64,000 nucleotides of DNA, from positions 124,001-188,000 of the forward strand of contig NZ_JABGCJ010000006.1 of NCBI RefSeq assembly GCF_019799965.1. The letters run 5' to 3'. Under the pieces are notes generated by a model that worked only from the letters and a program-made list of their open reading frames with translations, did not search any database and was not told where the DNA came from. This document shows, piece by piece, positions 30,955 through 39,572 of this stretch (positions within the stretch are counted from its first letter, which is position 1; each line of letters opens with the position of its first letter). A program made the position numbers and the translations under genes. Source of the DNA: Modestobacter italicus (GTDB lineage Bacteria; Actinomycetota; Actinomycetes; Mycobacteriales; Geodermatophilaceae).

Positions 30955-33501
30955 ATGCGGACGACGAGGTCCCCATTCGTACGAGGCCTGGCGGTCGTGG
31001 CCGCCGGCACCGCCCTGCTGGCCGCCGGCCCACCGGGCATCGCGACCGCCGCCCCGGCGCGCGACGCGGCCCGCGGCCCCCAGCTCGAGCAGCTCGACCG
31101 CGGCCTCGTCGCGGTGACCACCAGCGAGGGCACCTTCCTCAGCTGGCGGCTGCTGGGCACCGAGGTCACCGGCGCGGGGGCGACCGGCATGACCGGCCCG
31201 GACTTCCGGGTCTACCGCGACGGCCAGCTGCTGGCCACGGTCACTGACAGCACCAACCACCTGGACGCCGGCGCACCGGCCGGTGCCAGCTACCGGGTCG
31301 CCGCCGTCGTCGACGGCACCGAGGTCGACGTCTCCGCCCCGGTCACCGCCTGGGCGCAGGGCTCCTACGACCTGCCGCTGACCAAGCCCGCCGACGGGGT
31401 CACCCCGGCCGGGGAGGCCTACACCTACGCGGCCAACGACATGAGCGTCGGCGACGTGGACGGCGACGGTCAGTACGAGTACGTCGTGAAGTGGGACCCG
31501 TCGAACTCCAAGGACGTCTCCCAGGTCGGCTACACCGGCACCGTCTACCTGGACACCTACGAGCTCGACGGCACCCTGCTCAACCGGCTCGACCTGGGCC
31601 CGAACATCCGGGCCGGCGCGCACTACACCCAGTTCCTGGTCTACGACTTCGACGGCGACGGCCGCAGCGAGATCATGCTGAAGACCGCGCCGGGCACGAA
31701 GAGCACCACGTACACCGACGGCCGGGCCGAGGAGCGGTACATCACCCTGCCCGCCGAGGACGTCGCCGCCGGCGTCACCAACGCCGACGACTACCGCCTC
31801 TCCGCCGAGGGCTACGCCGAGCACCTGGTCGACGTCTTCCAGGGCTGGAGCAGCCACCCCGGGGTCGTCGCCGGCAACTGGCCGGCCACCATCGAGGAGG
31901 CACTCGGCATCGAGCCGCGCTACGCCTACCCGCTGAGCCGGGCCGACGCGACGGCGCTGGTCGACCACTTCATCGACGTCTACGCCCGCAACCGGCACTC
32001 CAACCCGGCCTACAACCAGCTGCGGCAGTTCGAGGGCTTCATCCTCACCGGCCCGGAGTACCTGTCGGTGTTCGACGGGGCGACCGGCCGCGAGCTGGAC
32101 ACCGTGCCCTACACCCCCGAGCGGGAGGACGACGGTCTCCGCTGGGGCGACTACTCCGGCACCCGGATCGAGCCCGGCAACCGGGTCGACCGCTTCCTGT
32201 CCGGGGTCGCCTACCTCGACGGCGCCCACCCCTCGGCCGTCTTCGCCCGCGGCTACTACACCCGCTCCACCGTCACGACCTGGGACTGGGACGGCCGCGA
32301 CCTCACCGAGCGCTGGGCGGCCGACAGCGGCTGGGTGCCGATGAGCAACCCGTTCAACGACAGCCCGCACGGCCGCGACGGCACCGACCCGGAGTACGGC
32401 AGCCTGGCCAACCAGGGCTTCCACTCCCTGTCCGCCGCCGACGTCGACGGCGACGGCAAGCAGGAGGTCGTCTACGGCGGCGCCACCCTGGACGACGACG
32501 GCGGGCTGCTCTACAGCTCCACCGGCGTGATCCCCACCGGTGCCAACGCCGGGAAGACCGCGAAGCTGGGTCACGGCGACGCCATGCACGTCACCGACAT
32601 CGACCCGCAGCGCCCGGGCCTGGAGATCTTCACCGTGCACGAGAACGGTGCCGGCGCCCCGTACGGCTACCTGCTGCGCGACGCCGCCACCGGCGAGGCG
32701 ATCTACGGCGGCTACACCGGCCGGGACACCGGCCGCGGCATGGTCGGTGACATCGTGCCGGGCGAGCCGGGCCTGGAGACCTGGGCGACCCAGCTGCGCA
32801 GCGCGGACGGCGACGTGCTCGGCGCCCGCTACCCGGGCACCAACCAGAGCATCCACTGGGCCGCGGACATGACCACCCAGATCGTCGGGGGCAGCGGCGA
32901 CGCCGACGTCACCATCGACGACTGGCAGGACGGCCGACTGCTCACCGCCACCGGCACCCGGTCCAACAACGGCACCAAGGGCAACCCGTCGCTGGTGGCC
33001 GACGTGTTCGGCGACTGGCGGGAGGAGCTGTTCGTGCGCACCACCGACAGCAGCGCGATCCGGGTGTTCACCAGCACCGAGGTGACCGACCGGAAGCTGT
33101 ACACGCTGATGCACGACCCGCAGTACCGGGCCGAGGTGGCGCGTCAGCAGACCGCCTACAACCAGCCGTCGTACACGTCCTTCTACCTGGGCTCGGACAT
33201 CGACTGGTCGGCCACCCCGGTGCCCGACCCGTGGCTGCCCGGCGCCCTGCCGGCGCTGCGCGCCGACCTGGAGGCCGTGCTCGCCGGCGGCGGGGTCAGC
33301 CGCGGGACGGCGGCGCAGCTGCGGGCCGACCTGGACGTCGTCGCGCGGCACGTCGAGGGCGGCCGGGACCGCCAGGCGGTGCGCACCCTCGAGTCGTTCG
33401 TCGACCGGCTCGACCGCGACCGGCGCCGTGACCAGATCAGCGACGCGGACCGGGCCTCGCTCACCTCCCAGGCCCGCTCGCTCATCGCGATGCTGAGCTG
33501 A
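30955..33501 (+). CDS. Secreted rhamnogalacturonan lyase, PL11 family, with FIMAH-like tail
   Basis: 848 residues; ATG with GAGGA nine bases upstream. The signal peptide (RGLAVVAAGTALLAAGPPG) ends near residue 35. The PL11 beta-propeller follows: a fibronectin-like start (VSWR-type FLSWRLLGTEV, FRVYRDG), then calcium-binding DxDxDG loops (VGDVDGDGQYEYVVKWDPSN, YDFDGDGRSEIMLKTAPGTK, AADVDGDGKQEVVYGG) and ADVFGDWREELFVR. These enzymes cut the rhamnose-galacturonate backbone of pectin by beta-elimination outside the cell. Residues about 765-848 (LRADLEAVLAGGGVSRGTAA to LTSQARSLIAML) match the helical FIMAH module found at the ends of actinobacterial secreted enzymes. No other pectin genes are in the window. 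Confidence 0.88.
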   Translation: MRTTRSPFVRGLAVVAAGTALLAAGPPGIATAAPARDAARGPQLEQLDRGLVAVTTSEGTFLSWRLLGTEVTGAGATGMTGPDFRVYRDGQLLATVTDSTNHLDAGAPAGASYRVAAVVDGTEVDVSAPVTAWAQGSYDLPLTKPADGVTPAGEAYTYAANDMSVGDVDGDGQYEYVVKWDPSNSKDVSQVGYTGTVYLDTYELDGTLLNRLDLGPNIRAGAHYTQFLVYDFDGDGRSEIMLKTAPGTKSTTYTDGRAEERYITLPAEDVAAGVTNADDYRLSAEGYAEHLVDVFQGWSSHPGVVAGNWPATIEEALGIEPRYAYPLSRADATALVDHFIDVYARNRHSNPAYNQLRQFEGFILTGPEYLSVFDGATGRELDTVPYTPEREDDGLRWGDYSGTRIEPGNRVDRFLSGVAYLDGAHPSAVFARGYYTRSTVTTWDWDGRDLTERWAADSGWVPMSNPFNDSPHGRDGTDPEYGSLANQGFHSLSAADVDGDGKQEVVYGGATLDDDGGLLYSSTGVIPTGANAGKTAKLGHGDAMHVTDIDPQRPGLEIFTVHENGAGAPYGYLLRDAATGEAIYGGYTGRDTGRGMVGDIVPGEPGLETWATQLRSADGDVLGARYPGTNQSIHWAADMTTQIVGGSGDADVTIDDWQDGRLLTATGTRSNNGTKGNPSLVADVFGDWREELFVRTTDSSAIRVFTSTEVTDRKLYTLMHDPQYRAEVARQQTAYNQPSYTSFYLGSDIDWSATPVPDPWLPGALPALRADLEAVLAGGGVSRGTAAQLRADLDVVARHVEGGRDRQAVRTLESFVDRLDRDRRRDQISDADRASLTSQARSLIAMLS

Positions 33502-33508
33502 CCCGGAC

Positions 33509-33541
33509 GGGGTGGCGCCGCGGATCGCGCGGCGCCACCCC
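33509..33541. terminator. Perfect 14-bp hairpin between convergent genes
   Basis: Arms 33509-33522 and 33528-33541 pair fully around GATCG. It lies seven bases after the lyase stop and five bases beyond the end of the opposing ABC permease gene. Confidence 0.85.
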
Positions 33542-33546
33542 GCACC

Positions 33547-34404
33547 TCAGAGGTCCTTGCGGCGGAACGACAGCGCCGCCAGCCCCCAGATCATCAGCAC
33601 CCAGAACGCCGCCCACGCCAGGTAGGCCACCGTCAGCGGCGCCTCGCTCAGGAACGGGAAGCCCTCCATCTCCTGACCGAACTGCAGCAGCGCCGCCGGG
33701 TCCTGGAAGGCGTGCATCGCCCCGCGCCACAGCCCGTCGGTGGGCAGCAGCATCCGCGAGATCGTGCCCACCCGGGCGACGCCGTCGTTGCCCAGCGCCT
33801 CCCCGATGCCGCCGACCACCCCGGCGATCCAGGTCGCGCCGAACAGGCCGACCGCGACCACCCCGGAGGCCATCGGCGAGATGACCGTGGACAGCAGCAG
33901 CCCCAGCGTCAGCAGCACGACCGTCTGCGCGGCCAGCAGCGCCAGCGCCACCACCGGCTGCGGCGGCCAGTAGCCGACCGTCGCCTGGACGACGAGGCAC
34001 TGCGCCAGCCCGGCCAGGACGACGAACCCGCTGCCGAAGGCGGCCAGCCCCAGCCACTTGCCGGCCAGCACCGCCCAGCGCCGGACGGGGCGGGCCAGCA
34101 GCGACAGCGAGATGCCCGACTCGATCTCACCCGAGAGCGTCGGGCCGGCCAGGAACGCGGTGCCCAGCGCGGCGATCAGGCTGAGCCCGAACATCACCAG
34201 GTTCAGCAGCTGGGAGGCGACCAGCCGGGCCTCGCCGCTGGTCAGCGTGCCGAACTCCGACTCCGCCGACAGCCGGGAGAACCCCCAGGCGCTGAGCACC
34301 AGCAGCACGATCGTCAGCCCGGCCAGCGCCCGCAGCACCTTGCGCCGCGACGCCTCGCGCAGGGTGAGACCGGCGATGGTCAGCACGGTGCGGGCGGTGC
34401 TCAT
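33547..34404 (-). CDS. ABC-2 type exporter permease
   Basis: 285 residues with six predicted membrane helices: LRALAGLTIVLLVLSAWGFS, LNLVMFGLSLIAALGTAFLA, AFGSGFVVLAGLAQCLVVQA, VVALALLAAQTVVLLTLGLL, VVAVGLFGATWIAGVVGGIG and AYLAWAAFWVLMIWGLAALS. An ABC-2 permease layout, with the membrane-distal part PTLSGEIESGISLSLLARPV after helix 2. It overlaps the ATPase gene by four bases (ATGA), so it is translationally coupled. Substrate unknown. Last gene of the sigma-factor operon. Confidence 0.85.
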   Translation of the reverse strand: MSTARTVLTIAGLTLREASRRKVLRALAGLTIVLLVLSAWGFSRLSAESEFGTLTSGEARLVASQLLNLVMFGLSLIAALGTAFLAGPTLSGEIESGISLSLLARPVRRWAVLAGKWLGLAAFGSGFVVLAGLAQCLVVQATVGYWPPQPVVALALLAAQTVVLLTLGLLLSTVISPMASGVVAVGLFGATWIAGVVGGIGEALGNDGVARVGTISRMLLPTDGLWRGAMHAFQDPAALLQFGQEMEGFPFLSEAPLTVAYLAWAAFWVLMIWGLAALSFRRKDL

Positions 34405-35444
34405 GCCCGCTCCTCCGCCTCGGCCCGGGCATCCGCAGTGGCGCGCAGGATGCCCAGCAGCCGCTCCTCCAGGCTGATCCGCACCGGCTCGACCGCGTGC
34501 ACCCGGACCCCGGCGGCGACCAGGTCACCGACCAGGTCGGGCACCGCGTCGCCGGCGTCCTCGGCGGGCAGCGCCACGGTGAACCAGTCGCCCTCGCGCT
34601 CGACCAGCCCGGTCGCGGCCAGGCGGGCCTCCGCCGCCGGGGTGACCCCGGTGAGCTCCAGCCGCAGCTCGCGCTGGCCGAGCAGCTCGGCCAGGGTGCC
34701 GGAGGTGGCGACCCGGCCGCGGTCGAGGATGACCACCCGGTCGCAGACCCGCTCGACCTCACCGATCAGGTGCGAGTTGAGCAGCACGGCGACCCCGCGC
34801 TCGCGCAGCGACAGCACGATGTCCCGGACGTCGGCGCGGCCCAGCGGGTCCAGGGCGCTGGTCGGCTCGTCGAGCACCACGAACTCCGGCCGGGCCACCA
34901 GCGCCACGGCCAGCCCCAGACGCTGCTGCATGCCCTTGGAGAAGCCGCCCACCCGGTCACCGGCCCGCTCGCCCAACCCGACCAGGGCCAGCACCTCCCG
35001 CTGCTCGGCCGCCGGCACCGCCACTCCGGAGAGCCGCACGTGCAGCGCCAGCACCTCTGCGGCGGACAACCACGGCTGGTAGCGGAACAGCTCTGGCAGA
35101 TAGCCAACCTTCGTGCGGGACGCCGGGTCGGCCGCGGGCGAGCCGAAGAGCATCGCCTCGCCGGCGTCCGGGGTGACCAGACCCAGCAGCATCTTGATCA
35201 CCGTGGTCTTGCCGGCGCCGTTCGGGCCGAGCAGGCCGACCACCTCGCCGCGGCCGACCTGCAGGGACACCTCCTCGACCGCCTGGCGCTTGCCGTACCG
35301 CTTGCGCAGCCCGGAGCACCAGACCGCGGGCGCCGGCGGCAGGTCGGCGACCAGCTGCGCCGCCGCCTGCCGTGCGGCGTCCCCGGCCGGGGACGCCCCG
35401 GCCGGAGCGGCTCCGGCCGGGGCGTTCGTGGGGTCGGCCGCCAT
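34401..35444 (-). CDS. ABC exporter ATPase
   Basis: 347 residues. A ~35-residue Ala/Pro-rich leader precedes the domain. Walker A GPNGAGKTT, Q-loop-like YLPELFRYQPWLS, signature FSKGMQQRLGLA (S-K-G variant of SGGQ), Walker B FVVLDEPTSALDPLGR and switch His NSHLIGEVERV. The C-terminal ~90 residues (LRLELTGVTPAAEARL ... RISLEERLLGIL) are the regulatory domain of CcmA/NatA-type exporters. It starts three bases downstream of the anti-sigma stop and overlaps the permease. The Pro/Ala leader contains imperfect PAGAAPAG repeats. Confidence 0.9.
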   Translation of the reverse strand: MAADPTNAPAGAAPAGASPAGDAARQAAAQLVADLPPAPAVWCSGLRKRYGKRQAVEEVSLQVGRGEVVGLLGPNGAGKTTVIKMLLGLVTPDAGEAMLFGSPAADPASRTKVGYLPELFRYQPWLSAAEVLALHVRLSGVAVPAAEQREVLALVGLGERAGDRVGGFSKGMQQRLGLAVALVARPEFVVLDEPTSALDPLGRADVRDIVLSLRERGVAVLLNSHLIGEVERVCDRVVILDRGRVATSGTLAELLGQRELRLELTGVTPAAEARLAATGLVEREGDWFTVALPAEDAGDAVPDLVGDLVAAGVRVHAVEPVRISLEERLLGILRATADARAEAEERA

Positions 35445-35446
35445 GC

Positions 35447-36520
35447 TCAGCGCAGACCCTGCGCGACCGACAGCACCTCGTCGACGTCCAGCGACCCGGC
35501 GACCGCGGTCACCACGCCCTCGTCGACCCAGACCACCGCCGACATCGACAGCTCGTCCAGCCCCAGCACGGTGGCCTGCACGCCGTCCACCTCGGCGGTC
35601 GAGGTGCTGACCCGGTCGCTGGGCACCGGCAGCGGCAGCGTGCCGCCGTCCGCGGTGAAGGTGCTCAGCTGCGCGGCGACGTCGTCCGGCAGGCCGGGCA
35701 GGGAGAGCAGGTGGTCGCGCACCGTCTCGAACGGGACGCCGGAGGAGTACGCGGTCGGGGCGACCGCGCGACCCACGACCAGGGCGGGCACCCCGGCCGA
35801 GGACTCCCACGCCTGAGCGACGCCCGGGCCAGCGACCATCCGCACCGTGGCGCCGTCCAGCCCGGCGGGCGCCGGCGGCAGGGTCTCCCCCGCCGCGGCC
35901 GCGGCCTGGGCGGCCCGGTCGGCGGAGAAGGTGAACGTCGCGCTGATCTCGCTGCCCACCTGGTAGGTCGGCTCGCCGCTGATGCCGCGCGGCAGGTCGG
36001 CCACCTCCGGCAGCTCCAGGCCGCTCTCCGCCTCGGCGGCCGCCGCGTCGTCGACGGTGCGCAGGTCGCCGTCGCCGGTGACCACCACGTCGCCGTAGGC
36101 GCTCAGGTCGGGCAGCGCGATCAGGTCGGCGGTGCTGAGGGCCACCGGCTGCACCTGCTCGGTGCGGAAGATCTGCAGCCAGTCGTTGGCGGCGGCGGTG
36201 CCGGCACCGGTGAGCACGACGGCGGCGGCGACGGCCGCGACCACCGGCCGGCGCATCGCCGGGCGGAACCGGCCGGCCCGGGCGGGGGTCGCGACCCGCT
36301 CCGGCTCGGCGGTGGCCGCGGACAGCCGGCGCCAGGCGGCGTCGACGTCCGGGCTGCCCTGCGGCGCCAGCGCCGAGTCGAGGGCGGTGGCGTCGGTGCG
36401 CATGGTGGCCAGCGTGCCGAGGCACTGCGGGCAGCCGGTCAGGTGCGCGCGGTCGGCGTCGGAGACACCGGCGGGCTCGTCGAGCAGCCGGCGCAGCACG
36501 CCGTCAGAGGGATGACGCAT
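35447..36520 (-). CDS. Membrane-bound anti-sigma factor-like protein
   Basis: 357 residues. The N-terminal ~90 residues form a zinc-binding anti-sigma-like domain (AHLTGCPQCLGTLATM, the HxxxCxxC motif). One membrane helix around residues 90-110 (VVAAVAAAVVLTGAGTAAAN) and a 245-residue extracytoplasmic domain follow (GEPTYQVGSEISATFTF, GVDELSMSAVVWVDEGVVTA-like end). The outer part resembles a sensor or substrate-binding region without a named family. The gene overlaps the ECF sigma gene by 17 bases, so they are co-translated, and the anti-sigma factor would hold the sigma factor at the membrane until an envelope signal arrives. Confidence 0.82.
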   Translation of the reverse strand: MRHPSDGVLRRLLDEPAGVSDADRAHLTGCPQCLGTLATMRTDATALDSALAPQGSPDVDAAWRRLSAATAEPERVATPARAGRFRPAMRRPVVAAVAAAVVLTGAGTAAANDWLQIFRTEQVQPVALSTADLIALPDLSAYGDVVVTGDGDLRTVDDAAAAEAESGLELPEVADLPRGISGEPTYQVGSEISATFTFSADRAAQAAAAAGETLPPAPAGLDGATVRMVAGPGVAQAWESSAGVPALVVGRAVAPTAYSSGVPFETVRDHLLSLPGLPDDVAAQLSTFTADGGTLPLPVPSDRVSTSTAEVDGVQATVLGLDELSMSAVVWVDEGVVTAVAGSLDVDEVLSVAQGLR

Positions 36521-37130
36521 GACGGTTCAACTCCTTGCGAAGAGCGGACTCGGCGCGCCGCACGGTGGTGCCGACGCTGCCTGGGGAGAGGTCGAGGGCG
36601 GCCGCGACCTCGGTGTAGCTCAGGCCGCTGTGCCGCAGCACCAGGGCCACGGCCTGCTTGCGGGGCAGCTGGGCGAGCGCCGTCCGCACCCGGCGGCGCT
36701 CCTCCCGGGTGACCACCGCGTCGGCGACGTCGGAGACGACGGCGTCCTGCGCGACGGCGGAGAACTCCTCCCGGGACGCGCGGCGGCGCCCGGAGCGGAG
36801 CAGGTTGAGCGCGGTGTGCGCGGCGGCCACCGACAGCCAGCCGCGCGCCTCCCCGGCCGGCACCGCGGAGTGCCCGAACGAGAGGAAGACGTCCTGGGCG
36901 ACGTCCTCGGCCTGGTCGCGGGAGCCGAGCACGCGGGCGGCCACCCCGACGACGAGCGGGTAGTCGCGGCGGAACACGTCCTCGAGGTCGGCGCGCACGG
37001 CACCGGGGGACGAACGTGACACCGCCCCGCGCTCCCTCCCCACGGCCCGTCCGGCCGAGATCCCGCCGACCGCTCCGGGGGCGGCGAGGGCGGCCGCGGC
37101 CCGCGCTCCCCCGTGCCTGATCAGTTCCAT
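36504..37130 (-). CDS. ECF-type sigma factor
   Basis: 208 residues from ATG 37130. An unusual ~40-residue Ala/Gly/Arg-rich leader is followed by region 2 (DLEDVFRRDYPLVVGVAARV, DQAEDVAQDVFLSF) and region 4 (RVRTALAQLPRKQAVALVLR, LSYTEVAAALDLSPGSVGTT with the helix-turn-helix, RRAESALRKEL). Group IV sigma-70. It directs polymerase to a small regulon, probably including its own operon (sigma, anti-sigma, ABC exporter). The real start may lie further in, for example at the GTG before SRSSPGAVRADLED, since the leader is not part of the family. Confidence 0.88.
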   Translation of the reverse strand: MELIRHGGARAAAALAAPGAVGGISAGRAVGRERGAVSRSSPGAVRADLEDVFRRDYPLVVGVAARVLGSRDQAEDVAQDVFLSFGHSAVPAGEARGWLSVAAAHTALNLLRSGRRRASREEFSAVAQDAVVSDVADAVVTREERRRVRTALAQLPRKQAVALVLRHSGLSYTEVAAALDLSPGSVGTTVRRAESALRKELNRHASSL

Positions 37131-37161
37131 GTCTCTACAGCACCGCCGGCGCCGGGAATGT

Positions 37162-37200
37162 GACACGGCCCCCGCAGGGAGTTCCTGCGGGGGCCGTGTC
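37162..37200. terminator. Perfect 17-bp hairpin
   Basis: Arms 37162-37178 and 37184-37200 pair completely around GAGTT. It sits 15 bases beyond the stop of the DUF4407 gene (minus strand) and 32 bases upstream of the ECF sigma start, so it isolates the two minus-strand units. Confidence 0.88.
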
Positions 37201-37215
37201 GGTGTGCCTCGGGGG

Positions 37216-38796
37216 TCAGCGCTCCTCGGAGAGCGGCTGCAGCAGCTCCGCCGCCGGGCGGGGCGCCGGGACGGTCGTCGTCCCGTACAGGCTGACGCCG
37301 GACGGCGCGGCCATCATGGCCTCCAGCTCGCCGGTGTCCAGGGTGGGCTCGACGGTCGGCAGCGTCGGCTCGATCAGCGCGGGCTCCGGCAGCGGCTTCG
37401 CAGCCGGGCCCTGCCCGGTGACCAGCCGCACCAGGCGACGCAGCGAGCGCGCCTCCTTGCGGCGGGCCTTGCGCTCCGCGGCGCGCTCGGCCTCCTCGCG
37501 GGCGGCGTTCTCCCGGTCCAGGATCTCCCGGGCCATCCGGTCGGTCTCGGCGGCGACGATCAGGTCGGCCCGGGCCTGCTGCGCCCGCTGCCGGCCGTCG
37601 CGGCGGATCTCCTCGGCCGCGACCTCCTCGTCGTCCCGGACCTTGAGCAGCCGGTCGTAGGCACTGGGCAGCTGCATGTTCAGCAGCGCCTTCATCAGCA
37701 CCGGGAGGATCTCGACGCTCAGGAAGAGCAGGAACAGCATGAGGTGCGCGGTGCCGACCATCGGCCGCTCGGCCGACAGCCGGTCCATCGCCTCGAGCCG
37801 GGCGAGGATGCCGTCGCTCTGGGAGTTCTCCGCGTCGAAGGCGGCCTGTTCGGCCCGCCGCGCCTCGGTGAGCCGGGCGAGCTCGGCCTTGTCGGTGACC
37901 AGGTCGGCCTGGGCGAGGGCGACGCTGCGGGCATCGGCGCTGGCCGCGGCCTTGCCGGCGTCGGTGCGCACCTGGGCGAGCTCGGTCTCGGCGGCGTCCA
38001 GCTCGGCCTTCGCCGCGTCACGCACGCCGGCCTGCTGGGTGGCCGCCGTCGCGGCCGCGAAGTAGGCCGCGCCCTGACCGACGTCCCCGGAGCCGCAGGT
38101 GCCGTCCAGCTCGCACTGTGCCTTGGCCTGCAGTTCGGTGAACCGGTCGACGGCGGTCTGGAAGGCGGTCTGCTTGGCGTCCCGCTCGGCCTGCGCCGCG
38201 ATCACCCGCGGGTCGGCGTTCGGGTCGGCGGTGCCGCCGCTGGCGATCACCGCCTGCTCCTCGGCGACCCGCGCCTCGAGCGTGGGGATCTGGGCGTACC
38301 GGGCGTCGGCGTCCAGCTCGGCGGTGAACTCCTCGGCGGCCTCGGCCTGCATCGTCACGATCGTCGCGTCGATCTCCTTGCCGAACACCTGCAGCGTCAG
38401 CGGCGTCGAGATCACCGTGCCCAGGACGACGGCCAGCGCCACCCGCGGCAGCGCCATCCCCAGGTTCCGCTTCCAGGACGGCTCGTGGGACATGCCGACC
38501 AGCAGCATCCGGTCCAGGTTGAGGATCACCAGCCCCCAGCCCAGCCCGACCAGGACGGCGACCACCCACGGCGCACCGAGCGCCATGTGCAGGGCGAACG
38601 CCATCGACAGCGCGGCCAGCGCGCCGGTGCTGATCAGCACCCCGCCGAGGGCGATGAACCTCGCCCGCGCACCGGGGGCGACCCGCAGCAGATCGAGGCG
38701 GGCCCCGGCCAGCACGGCCAGTCGGTCGCCGGAACGGGTGCGGGTGCGGCTGCGCACGGGGTGGGGTCCTCTCGCCGAGTTGTACCCACCCGTCAT
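37216..38796 (-). CDS. DUF4407 membrane protein with long coiled coil
   Basis: 526 residues. Two close membrane helices at about 45-95 (FIALGGVLISTGALAALSMA, WVVAVLVGLGWGLVILNLDR) and a third near 115-135 (ALAVVLGTVISTPLTLQVFG). A ~190-residue extracytoplasmic helical/coiled-coil region follows (EARVAEEQAVIASGG to RLEAMDRLS), holding one Cys pair (AQCELDGTCGSG). A fourth helix (LMLFLLFLSVEILPVLMKAL) returns the chain to a long charged cytoplasmic coil (AREEAERAAERKARRKEARS) and a Pro-rich end. This is the DUF4407 layout; no function is known. A mechanosensing or scaffold role would fit the shape but is speculation. Confidence 0.8.
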   Translation of the reverse strand: MTGGYNSARGPHPVRSRTRTRSGDRLAVLAGARLDLLRVAPGARARFIALGGVLISTGALAALSMAFALHMALGAPWVVAVLVGLGWGLVILNLDRMLLVGMSHEPSWKRNLGMALPRVALAVVLGTVISTPLTLQVFGKEIDATIVTMQAEAAEEFTAELDADARYAQIPTLEARVAEEQAVIASGGTADPNADPRVIAAQAERDAKQTAFQTAVDRFTELQAKAQCELDGTCGSGDVGQGAAYFAAATAATQQAGVRDAAKAELDAAETELAQVRTDAGKAAASADARSVALAQADLVTDKAELARLTEARRAEQAAFDAENSQSDGILARLEAMDRLSAERPMVGTAHLMLFLLFLSVEILPVLMKALLNMQLPSAYDRLLKVRDDEEVAAEEIRRDGRQRAQQARADLIVAAETDRMAREILDRENAAREEAERAAERKARRKEARSLRRLVRLVTGQGPAAKPLPEPALIEPTLPTVEPTLDTGELEAMMAAPSGVSLYGTTTVPAPRPAAELLQPLSEER

Positions 38797-38850
38797 CGGC
38801 CGTCCGGCTCCCCGCCGGTACCGCCGCCCACCTGTGAGGTGGACCCCGTC

Positions 38851-38904
38851 CGGCCATGTTGGCGAACATGGCCGATCGCTCGGCCATGTTCGCCAACATG
38901 GCCG
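38851..38904. repeat. Two family-B palindromes in inverted orientation
   Basis: Copy 1 (38851-38874) and copy 2 (38881-38904) each have arms CGGCCATGTT / AACATGGCCG. Loops are GGCG and CGCC, so the copies are reverse complements of each other with six bases between them and the whole 54 bases is one larger inverted repeat. The same element without the leading C is the hairpin at 2005-2044. It lies 12 bases beyond the stop of the DUF4916 gene. Confidence 0.8.
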
Positions 38905-38916
38905 GGCAGCGGCGGG

Positions 38917-39447
38917 TCAGACGCCGAGGTGGGCCAGGGCCTGGAGGAGCAGGGTGCTCTGGCCGTTGGCCAGCTCGGCCAGCACCTCCGGACGGCGGGC
39001 CTCCTCCGGGCTCACCCAGGTCAGCTCCAGCGCGTCCTGCTGCGGGGCGCAGTCACCCTCGACCGGGACGACGTAGGCCAGCGACACCGCGTGCTGGCGG
39101 GGGTCGTGGAACGGCGTGACGCCGGGGGTCGGGAAGTACTCGGCGATGGTGAACGGCTGCGGCGCCGGCGGCACCCGCGGCAGGGCGAGCGGACCGAGGT
39201 CCTTCTCCAGGTTGCGCAGCAGGGCCGAGCGCACCCGCTCGTGGTACAGCACCCGGCCGGACACCAGCGCCCGCTTGACCTGGCCGTCCTCGCCGATCCG
39301 CAGCAGCAGGCCGACCGCGGTCACGACACCGTGGTCGTCGACCCGCACCGGCACCGCATCGACGTAGAGGATCGGCAACCGCTCGCGGGCGGCGTCCATG
39401 TCCTCCCGGGAGAGCCAGCCGGCATCGGTGAAGTTCACGTCGGTCAT
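38917..39447 (-). CDS. DUF4916 / NUDIX-like hydrolase
   Basis: 176 residues. [20 protein letters not shown], then [80 protein letters not shown] and [20 protein letters not shown]. This is the actinobacterial DUF4916 family, a NUDIX-fold group whose Nudix box is altered. The [21 protein letters not shown] helix replaces GX5EX7REUXEEXGU and lacks part of the metal-binding Glu set. A nucleotide-derivative hydrolase role is inferred from the fold only. Monocistronic, ended by the double palindrome. Confidence 0.85.
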   Translation of the reverse strand: MTDVNFTDAGWLSREDMDAARERLPILYVDAVPVRVDDHGVVTAVGLLLRIGEDGQVKRALVSGRVLYHERVRSALLRNLEKDLGPLALPRVPPAPQPFTIAEYFPTPGVTPFHDPRQHAVSLAYVVPVEGDCAPQQDALELTWVSPEEARRPEVLAELANGQSTLLLQALAHLGV

Positions 39448-39572
39448 GTGCCCTGTCTATCCGACGCGGCCCGGACGCGAACCCCGGACGCGGCCGAACC
39501 GTCCCGCCGAGCGACCCCGGACCGTCGCCGGCGCATGTGTCGCCCCCCGCCGGATCGGGCACGGCGGTTGTC

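Noticed and set aside
30786-31190. Longer N-terminus for the LLM oxidoreductase (start 31190)
   Set aside because: It would overlap the promoter and signal peptide of the divergent lyase gene and has no luciferase-family sequence.
30793-33351. An 852-codon minus-strand frame opposite the PL11 lyase
   Set aside because: Val/Gly/Arg-rich antisense translation without motifs; the plus strand has a signal peptide, DxDxDG loops and a ribosome binding site.
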